A stretch of 17,307 nt of DNA, taken from NCBI GenBank assembly GCA_002383325.1, contig DFYJ01000144.1, positions 34,890 through 52,196 on the forward strand. Direction: 5' to 3'. Made by a program: the position numbers and the translations under genes. A model generated the notes under the pieces. It saw nothing but the letters and a program-made list of their open reading frames with translations. It was not told the DNA's origin and ran no database searches. Numbering within the stretch: position 1 is the stretch's first letter; each line of letters opens with the position of its first letter. Of the stretch, positions 12,441 through 17,307 are shown piece after piece. This DNA comes from Candidatus Aminicenantes bacterium UBA4085. Lineage in GTDB: Bacteria; Acidobacteriota; Aminicenantia; Aminicenantales; UBA4085.

Positions 12441-14594
12441 ATGAAGCTGACCAAAAAGAAGGGACTCGCCGTCCTCGGACTCGTCCTGGCTATTGCCTTC
12501 CTGGGACGGGCCGACGAAGGCATGTGGATGCCCCACCAAATGAAGGATCTCAATCTCAAGGCCCTCGGCCTGCAGATGGATCCAGGCGACCTGTTCAAGA
12601 AGGACGGCACCGGCCTCATGAGCGCCGTGGTCAACCTCGGCGGCGGCACCGGGGAGTTCGTCTCCCCGGACGGCCTCATTCTGACCAACCACCATGTGGC
12701 CTACGGCGCCATCCAGCGGGCCTCCAGCAAGGAAAACGATTACATCGAGAACGGCTTCCTGGCCCCGGTGCTCGGAAAGGAGATCCAGGCCCAGGGCTAC
12801 ACGGCCGGCGTGCTTCTCGGCTACGAGGACGTCACGGCCAAGGTCAACGCCTACTTCAAGCCCAAAATGACCCCGCGCCAGCGCTACGACGCCCTGGACA
12901 AGGCCCAGAAAGACCTCATCGCCGCCGGCGAGAAGGGCGGCCCCGACCTGCGCTGCACATTCGCCTCGATGTACAGCGGCAACGCTTACTACCTCTACAC
13001 CTTTAAGCAGATCCGCGACGTGCGCTTGGTCTACGCCCCGCCCCAGGCCCTAGGCAACTTCGGCGGCGAGGTCGACAACTGGATGTGGCCGCGCCACACC
13101 TGCGACTTCTCCTTCCTGAGGGCCTATGTGGCCCCGGACGGGACGGCGGCCGCCTTCAGTCCGGCCAACGTCCCCTACCGGCCCAAAGTCTGGCTCAAGC
13201 CCTCGCTGGACGGCTACAAGGAAGGCGACTTCACCTTCGTCATGGGCTACCCCGGCCGGACTTACCGCAATTACGCCCTCGGCGAGCTGAAGAGCGACAT
13301 GGATTCGATGGGCCAGCGGATCAAAGACACCCAGGATTTGATCGCGTTCTATGAGGCGGCCGGCAAGGCCGACAAGGAGGTCGAGATCCGCTATGCCTCC
13401 CGGGTCAAGGGCCTCTACAACGGGCTCAAGAACACCCAGGGCAAGCTGGAGGGACTGCAGAAATTCGACCTCATCGCCCGCAAGGCCGAGCAGGAGAAGG
13501 TCCTCCTCGACTGGATCGCGGCCGATCCCGCCCGAATCGTCAAGTACGGCCGGGTCGCGGCCGACCTCGATGCCTACCTCGTGCGGCAGAAGGCTTTCGC
13601 CGATCGAAGCGCGGCGCTGAACGGCGTCCTGGGCGGATCGACCATCTTGAGCCAGGCTTACACCCTGGTCCGGGCGGTCCCGGAGCTGCAGAAGAAGGAC
13701 AAGGACCGCGAGGCGGCCTACCAGGATCGCAATCTCTCGGCCCTGCGCCAGAACATCCCCCTGGCCGAGCGCGGCTATGTCTTCGGGACCGACCGCGAGC
13801 TCCTGAAGTGGACCCTCAAGCGGCTGAAAGCGACCCGGCCGGACGCGGCCCAGTGGCCGCCCAGCCTGCGGGCTCTGGTGGCCGGGACGGACGCCGATGT
13901 CGCCGCCCGGGTCGATGCCATGTACGCCGCGACGAAGCTGGGTGACGCCCCGAAGCGGCTCGAGGTCCTCGGCTGGAAGCCAGCCCAGCTGGCGGCGGCC
14001 GACGATCCGTTCCTCAAGCTGGCCGCGGCCATGGAAGCGGAAGCCATGGTCATCCGCGAGGAGAGCAAGGGATTCGGCCGCGAAGGCGCCGACCTCAAGA
14101 TGGCCTATGAAGCGGCCATTCTGGAGATGAAGAAGGGCACCTATCCCCCCGACGCCAACGGCACCATCCGCTTCACCTACGGGCCGGTCATGGGCTATTC
14201 GCCCAAGGACGCGGTCCAGTACACACCCATGACGACGCTGCGGGGCGTCATCGACAAGGACACGGGGGAGCTTCCGTTCGCGGTCCCGGCCAAGGTCAAG
14301 CAAATGTGGAAGGCCAAGGACTTTGGCCGCTACGGTGACAAGGCCCTGGGCGACATCGTGGCCTGCTTCATGAACACGACCAACGTCACCGGCGGCAACT
14401 CCGGCTCCCCCACCTTCAACGCCAAGGGCGAGCAGATCGGGATCATCTTCGACATGTCCTACGAGAGCGTCGTCGGCGACTACTACATCATCCCCGAGTA
14501 CCAGCGCTCGATCAGCGTCGACATCCGCTACGTGCTCTGGGTGACGGACAAGTTCTCCGGCGCGACCAACATCATCAAGGAGATGGGACTCTAA
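12441..14594 (+). CDS. S46 family dipeptidyl-peptidase (DPP7/DPP11-like)
   Basis: 717 residues with a signal peptide (MKLTKKK..., cleavage near GRA/DEG). ATG at 12441 has GGAGG 5 nt upstream. S46 enzymes are periplasmic serine exopeptidases that remove dipeptides from peptide N-termini in asaccharolytic or protein-feeding bacteria. The catalytic triad is visible: His85 in LTNHHVAYG, Asp222 in NWMWPRHTCDF, Ser654 in TGGNSGSP. A helical insert (about 280-560) between the chymotrypsin-fold halves matches the family, and the length is typical (about 710). Residue +18 from the catalytic Ser fixes specificity in the family: Gly in DPP7, Arg in DPP11. Here it is Met672 (FDMSYES). Substrate preference is therefore unclear, though DPP7-like (hydrophobic P1) is more plausible than acidic. 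The next gene follows after 17 bp and may share the transcript. Confidence 0.95.
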   Translation: MKLTKKKGLAVLGLVLAIAFLGRADEGMWMPHQMKDLNLKALGLQMDPGDLFKKDGTGLMSAVVNLGGGTGEFVSPDGLILTNHHVAYGAIQRASSKENDYIENGFLAPVLGKEIQAQGYTAGVLLGYEDVTAKVNAYFKPKMTPRQRYDALDKAQKDLIAAGEKGGPDLRCTFASMYSGNAYYLYTFKQIRDVRLVYAPPQALGNFGGEVDNWMWPRHTCDFSFLRAYVAPDGTAAAFSPANVPYRPKVWLKPSLDGYKEGDFTFVMGYPGRTYRNYALGELKSDMDSMGQRIKDTQDLIAFYEAAGKADKEVEIRYASRVKGLYNGLKNTQGKLEGLQKFDLIARKAEQEKVLLDWIAADPARIVKYGRVAADLDAYLVRQKAFADRSAALNGVLGGSTILSQAYTLVRAVPELQKKDKDREAAYQDRNLSALRQNIPLAERGYVFGTDRELLKWTLKRLKATRPDAAQWPPSLRALVAGTDADVAARVDAMYAATKLGDAPKRLEVLGWKPAQLAAADDPFLKLAAAMEAEAMVIREESKGFGREGADLKMAYEAAILEMKKGTYPPDANGTIRFTYGPVMGYSPKDAVQYTPMTTLRGVIDKDTGELPFAVPAKVKQMWKAKDFGRYGDKALGDIVACFMNTTNVTGGNSGSPTFNAKGEQIGIIFDMSYESVVGDYYIIPEYQRSISVDIRYVLWVTDKFSGATNIIKEMGL

Positions 14595-14611
14595 GCCGGG
14601 CCAAGTTTCGC

Positions 14612-15664
14612 TTGAGATCCTTCGATATCGCCCGCCTTCGGCTTGCCGGCCAGCAGATCGCCGGGACGAGGCTGAAGACCGCGAAAGACATCGTCGGTCG
14701 GTTAGGCGCCGTGCAAGCCCAAGACCTACCCATGGCGCTTTGGGCCATCGGCGTCCGCCTCCCCTGCTCCACCGTCGGGACCATCGAGGCCGCGGTCGAC
14801 CGCGGGGCGATCATCCGGACGCATCTCCTCCGGCCGACTTGGCATTTCGCCGCGGCCGCTGACATCCGCTGGATGCTCGCGCTCACGGCGCCGCAGATTC
14901 TGGGAGCCATGAAGGCCCGGCACAAACAATTGGGACTGGAGCCCTCTGTCCTGACAAAGAGCTTCGCCGTGCTGGAGAAGGCGCTTCGCGGCGGCGCCCA
15001 CCTGACCCGCGAAGACCTGATCGCCGCGCTGGGAAGAGCGAAGATCGCCACTGCGGACGGCCTGGCCTCCCATCTCTTTCTTTACGCGGAGGCCGCCGGT
15101 CTCATCTGCAGCGGGGCGATGAAAAACGGCAAGCCGACGTTCGCCCTGCTCGATGAATGGGTGCCTCGAGCCGACGTCCTGCCCAAGGAAGAAGCCCTGG
15201 CCAGGCTGGCTATCCGATATTTTGCGGGTCACGGTCCCGCCACTCTGCAGGATTTCATCTGGTGGTCGGGCCTGCCTGTCGGCCAGGCGCGGCAGGCCTT
15301 GGAGTCCGTAAAACGGGATCTTCGCTCGGAGACAGTCGTCTCCGCGACCTACTGGTTTTCCGGCGGTTTGTCGGTCTCCCCCTCCGACCCGGATTCGGCC
15401 TGTCTGCTGCCCGCTTTCGATGAATTCCTCATCGGATACAAGGACCGCCGGGCATCCCTGCCCCATGGAAGCCGGCCTAAGGCCGTTTCCAGCAACGGCA
15501 TCTTCCGCCCCATCATGGTCGTGAACGGGCGCATCATCGGGACGTGGAAGAAAGCGGCCGTAGCCGCAGCTCCGACTTTGGATTTCTTCGAGCGGCCCGA
15601 CAAAGGCATCCGGGCGTTGATCGATGAGGCGGCCGCCCGGTACAGCCGCTTCCTCGCCCGCTAG
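14612..15664 (+). CDS. AlkZ-like winged-helix DNA glycosylase (HTH_42 family), predicted
   Basis: 350 residues, cytoplasmic. It matches the HTH_42 / winged-helix DNA-binding family that includes AlkZ and YcaQ. Visible marks: LGAVQAQDLPMALWA at 32-46 with the QXQ pair Gln35/Gln37 (AlkZ uses Gln37 and Gln39), RTHLLRPTWHF (about 70-80), the helix-turn region EEALARLAIRYFAGHGPATLQDFIWWSGL (about 190-218), and the C-terminal LLPAFDEFLIGYKDR and NGIFRPIMVVNGRIIGTWK. Characterised members remove alkylated or crosslinked bases from DNA, AlkZ acting on azinomycin interstrand crosslinks. The start is the TTG at 14612, only 17 bp after the S46 stop and with no clear ribosome site; it leaves the family N-terminus intact. 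It is probably in one operon with the S46 gene, an odd pairing. Family firm, enzyme activity inferred. Confidence 0.85.
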   Translation: MRSFDIARLRLAGQQIAGTRLKTAKDIVGRLGAVQAQDLPMALWAIGVRLPCSTVGTIEAAVDRGAIIRTHLLRPTWHFAAAADIRWMLALTAPQILGAMKARHKQLGLEPSVLTKSFAVLEKALRGGAHLTREDLIAALGRAKIATADGLASHLFLYAEAAGLICSGAMKNGKPTFALLDEWVPRADVLPKEEALARLAIRYFAGHGPATLQDFIWWSGLPVGQARQALESVKRDLRSETVVSATYWFSGGLSVSPSDPDSACLLPAFDEFLIGYKDRRASLPHGSRPKAVSSNGIFRPIMVVNGRIIGTWKKAAVAAAPTLDFFERPDKGIRALIDEAAARYSRFLAR

Positions 15665-15723
15665 AATTCAGATTCGCCTGGCTTTACCTCCGTCCCCTTA
15701 ATTTGGTAATGTATCCTTACTTC

Positions 15724-15752
15724 TTGACAACAATGCGCCTTGGCGTTAACAT
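15724..15752 (+). promoter_or_regulatory. Promoter of the toxin-antitoxin operon
   Basis: TTGACA (15724-15729), exactly 17 bp, then TAACAT (15747-15752, 4 of 6). The transcript should start near 15759, just before GGAGG at 15762-15766. An imperfect GTAA...TTAC repeat (15705-15720) lies directly upstream and could be part of an autoregulatory site. Confidence 0.6.
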
Positions 15753-15775
15753 GGATTCGCCGGAGGATAACCGCC

Positions 15776-16012
15776 TTGCTCTGCAAACGAACTTATAAAA
15801 ACCAGATCACGCTCCCGAAAAAGGTCATGGAAAAATTCGAAGGGGTGGAATACTTCCAGGCCGAAGTCCAAGAAGGCAAGATTGTCCTGGACCCCGTCCA
15901 GATCACCTCCGCATCCGAGTCGGTTCTCGGGCAGGTCCGCCGCAAAGCCGCGGCGCTCGGACTGACCGACAAGGATGTCGAAGACGCCGTGGCTTGGTCC
16001 CGCAAGAAGTGA
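15776..16012 (+). CDS. AbrB/SpoVT-type antitoxin
   Basis: 78 residues from TTG at 15776, 9 nt after GGAGG. A longer reading from TTG 15740 would begin inside the promoter spacer, so I reject it. Residues about 3-40 (KRTYKNQITLPKKVMEKF followed by YFQAEVQEGKIVLDPV) form the swapped-hairpin AbrB DNA-binding fold. The rest (about 45-78) is a helical, charged tail likely to wrap the toxin. Such antitoxins bind and neutralise a partner PIN RNase and repress their own promoter. The stop overlaps the GTG start of the PIN gene by 4 bp (GTGA), the usual arrangement for this pair. Family clear; neutralisation inferred from context. Confidence 0.85.
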   Translation: MLCKRTYKNQITLPKKVMEKFEGVEYFQAEVQEGKIVLDPVQITSASESVLGQVRRKAAALGLTDKDVEDAVAWSRKK

Positions 16013-16455
16013 CCGGCTCCCCCGCCCGGATCGTCGTCGATACCAATGTCCTTGTCTCCGGCCTGCTCTTCGGCGGAGTCCCCGGGCGCCTCATCGAGCT
16101 CGGCGCTCAAGGGCGGCTGCAGATCATCGCAACTCGCGCCATTCTTCAGGAATATATCCGGGTCCTGGCCTATCCCAAGTTCAAGCTGACCAAAGCAGAG
16201 ATCCGAGGCCTGCTCGACGAAGTCATCCTGCCGTTGGTCGAGGCCGTACGGGTCGACGCGGTGCCCGCGGTGATCGGGGCCGATCATTCGGACGACGAGT
16301 TCCTGGCGGCGGCGGCGGCAGGCTCAGTCGAAGCAATCATCAGCGGGGACCGTCATCTGCTTGCCTTGAAAACCTATCAAGGAATCCCGATCGAGACGGC
16401 GGCCGAATTTCTAAGGCGATATGAAGGATCACCAGCAGCCGGCCAGAGGCGCTGA
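16009..16455 (+). CDS. PIN-domain toxin (PilT/COG1569-type putative RNase)
   Basis: 148 residues. I chose GTG at 16009 because it overlaps the antitoxin stop as GTGA; an in-frame TTG at 15994 is possible but would lie within the antitoxin gene. The PIN fold's acidic residues are visible: Asp11 in VVDTNVL, Glu48 in ILQEYIRVL, Asp95/Asp96 in ADHSDDEFL, and Asp114 in ISGDRHLL. These bind Mg or Mn ions in a single-stranded RNA endonuclease. The segments VSGLLFGGVPGRLIE and VLAYPKFKLT are typical of the 'putative toxin, PIN family' subgroup. All active-site acids are kept, so the toxin looks functional. Its target is unknown. The C-terminal SPAAGQRR runs into the remnant described next. Confidence 0.88.
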   Translation: MTGSPARIVVDTNVLVSGLLFGGVPGRLIELGAQGRLQIIATRAILQEYIRVLAYPKFKLTKAEIRGLLDEVILPLVEAVRVDAVPAVIGADHSDDEFLAAAAAGSVEAIISGDRHLLALKTYQGIPIETAAEFLRRYEGSPAAGQRR

Positions 16456-16604
16456 TCGATCGTTGCCGCGACTGGAGGGCCTATCACCGCTTCGCCGGCC
16501 ATCTGGCCGTCATCGCGGGCCTCGTCCGATCCTTGCCGGCGCGTTTCTACGGCCGCCGCGTGTCCAAGACGAAACGGGACATGGAGGGGTGGACAAACGA
16601 GTGA
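16425..16604 (+). pseudogene. Probable truncated gene end (60-codon open frame, no start)
   Basis: In this frame the stretch reads IDRCRDWRAYHRFAGHLAVI, then AGLVRSLPARFYGRR and a short tail to TGA at 16602. There is a stop codon just upstream (16422-16424) and no plausible start or ribosome site. The composition (amphipathic, Arg-rich, R..LPARF.GRR) looks like the C-terminal tail of a real protein. I am reminded of the ends of family 2 glycosyltransferases, but this is weak. It may be what remained of a gene after the toxin-antitoxin cassette arrived. A competing open frame at 16421-16642 reads like noise. Confidence 0.35.
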
Positions 16605-16636
16605 TCGGGAGAAAAAGCCAAGCCGATTGTCCCGGG

Positions 16637-16669
16637 AAATAGGGATTTACGTAGACTGTACCCCTATTT
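16637..16669 (-). repeat. REP-like element C at the 3' end of the polyprenyl synthase gene
   Basis: AAATAGGG (16637-16644) and CCCTATTT (16662-16669) are perfect 8-bp inverted ends. TAC...GTA pairs follow inside. On the minus strand the element starts AAATAGGGGTACAGTCTACG and matches element B at 24 of 28 positions. It starts directly at the stop codon of the synthase gene (TAA 16670-16668, sharing two bases). The RNA would form a stem-loop right after translation ends. Confidence 0.75.
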
Positions 16670-17307
16670 ATCGGTCGCGCTCGACGACGTAGTCGAGGAG
16701 CGAGAGAAGGCGGCGGCGCGAGGCGGACGGGACATCCAAATCGCCGATCATCCGGACGGCCCGAACCCGCAGCCGGGCCGTCTCGCGCCTCATCTCCTCG
16801 CGGACGCCGCTCCTCTCGGCGATGGCCCGCACCTCGCGGAGCATGGCCGCGTCGAGCTTCGGATTCCCGAACAGCGCCGCCAGCCGGCGGCGGTCTCCCG
16901 CCCCGGCCTGATCGAAGAGCCGGCGCATGAATAGGGTCAGCTTGGCCTCGCGGACGTCCGACCCGACCGGCTTGCCGAGCGCCGCCGCCGTGCCGTAAAG
17001 CCCCAACTCGTCATCCCGCATCTGGTAGAGCAGGCCCAGGACCTCGCCCAGACAGGCCAGCTTTTTCGTCAGACCGGCCCCGCCGCCGCCGAGGATGGCC
17101 CCCGTCCGCAAAGGAGCCGAGAAGGTGTAGCGGCCCGTCTTGTTGATATAGAGGCGGCGGATCTCCGCCTCGGTCGCGTCGGGAAAGGTCTGGCCGAAGG
17201 CGAGATCCTGCATCTGGGCCAGGCCGACCCGGCAGAGGTCGTCCGACCACAGCCGCAGGATCTCCGCCCGCGGAGCCGGAGCCGCGGGCAGGCCGGCCAG
17301 AATCTCG
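16668..17307 (-). CDS. Polyprenyl (GGPP/FPP-type) synthase, C-terminal part
   Basis: The gene enters from the right edge; 212 C-terminal residues are visible, starting EILAGLPAAP and including DLCRVGLAQMQDLAFGQ. The methionine at 17213 is internal, not a start. The trans-prenyltransferase second aspartate-rich region is present as YQMRDDELGLYG (about 16994-17030), followed by GKPVGSDVREAKLTLF. DDELG in place of DDxxD is common in GGPP-type synthases of several phyla. RLYINKTGRYTFSAPLRTGAIL is the usual KTG.Y....P...GA segment. The first DDxxD motif lies outside the window. The enzyme condenses isopentenyl diphosphate onto allylic diphosphates in the cytoplasm; product length cannot be judged without the N-terminus. 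The gene ends at repeat element C. Confidence 0.9.
   Translation of the reverse strand, partial: EILAGLPAAPAPRAEILRLWSDDLCRVGLAQMQDLAFGQTFPDATEAEIRRLYINKTGRYTFSAPLRTGAILGGGGAGLTKKLACLGEVLGLLYQMRDDELGLYGTAAALGKPVGSDVREAKLTLFMRRLFDQAGAGDRRRLAALFGNPKLDAAMLREVRAIAERSGVREEMRRETARLRVRAVRMIGDLDVPSASRRRLLSLLDYVVERDR

Noticed and set aside
13050..14303. Minus-strand open frame (417 codons) opposite the S46 peptidase
   Set aside because: Shadow of a complete S46 gene, without its own start signals or motifs.
15740..15775. TTG start at 15740 for the antitoxin
   Set aside because: It lies between the -35 and -10 boxes of the promoter, so it would not be transcribed.
16421..16642. 73-codon plus-strand frame starting at an ATG after the toxin
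   Set aside because: It overlaps the toxin gene, has a Pro/Arg/Gly-rich noise-like composition and runs into element C. The alternative frame at 16425-16604 looks more protein-like.

Overview
The window is GC-rich bacterial chromosome, tightly packed with genes on both strands. It carries lipoprotein and Sec signal peptides, an outer-membrane-type beta-barrel protein, an S46 dipeptidyl-peptidase and a short-chain-type polyprenyl synthase. Together these suggest a Gram-negative (diderm) heterotroph, perhaps from the Acidobacteriota/Aminicenantes area. That placement is inference; no rRNA or marker gene is present to confirm it.

Layout. (1) 1-6234, minus strand: an L-arabinose-polymer degradation cluster. 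In transcription order it is a GH127-type beta-L-arabinofuranosidase lipoprotein, a GH51 alpha-L-arabinofuranosidase (stop/start overlap TGATG), a palindromic repeat, a MATE/ANKH-like membrane transporter, and the start of a second GH127 lipoprotein that runs off the left edge. (2) 6318-6983, plus: a small exported protein of unknown function behind a good promoter. Its stop codon overlaps that of a convergent alkaline phosphatase (6980-8701, minus). (3) 8757-9725, minus: an outer-membrane barrel protein with its own promoter and hairpin terminator. (4) 9753-12235: an LdtD-type L,D-transpeptidase (plus) converging on a MepK/DUF882-type murein endopeptidase (minus). The two are predicted to make and cut 3-3 peptidoglycan crosslinks. 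(5) 12441-15664, plus: an S46 dipeptidyl-peptidase followed after 17 bp by an AlkZ-like (HTH_42) predicted DNA glycosylase. (6) 15724-16455, plus: an AbrB-type antitoxin and PIN toxin pair with a GTGA overlap, then a probable gene remnant. (7) 16668-end, minus: the C-terminal part of a polyprenyl (GGPP/FPP-type) synthase.

The most striking non-coding signal is a set of three small REP-like palindromic elements (about 1827-1931, 11517-11544, 16637-16669). Each sits exactly at the 3' end of a gene, reads ATAGGGG in the gene's own direction, and in two cases supplies the stop codon. They look like two related families of RAYT-type REP sequences. No RAYT transposase is present in the window. Several promoters also carry inverted repeats on or next to the -35/-10 boxes, which are candidate operators.

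No tRNA, rRNA, CRISPR array, insertion sequence or replication origin was seen.
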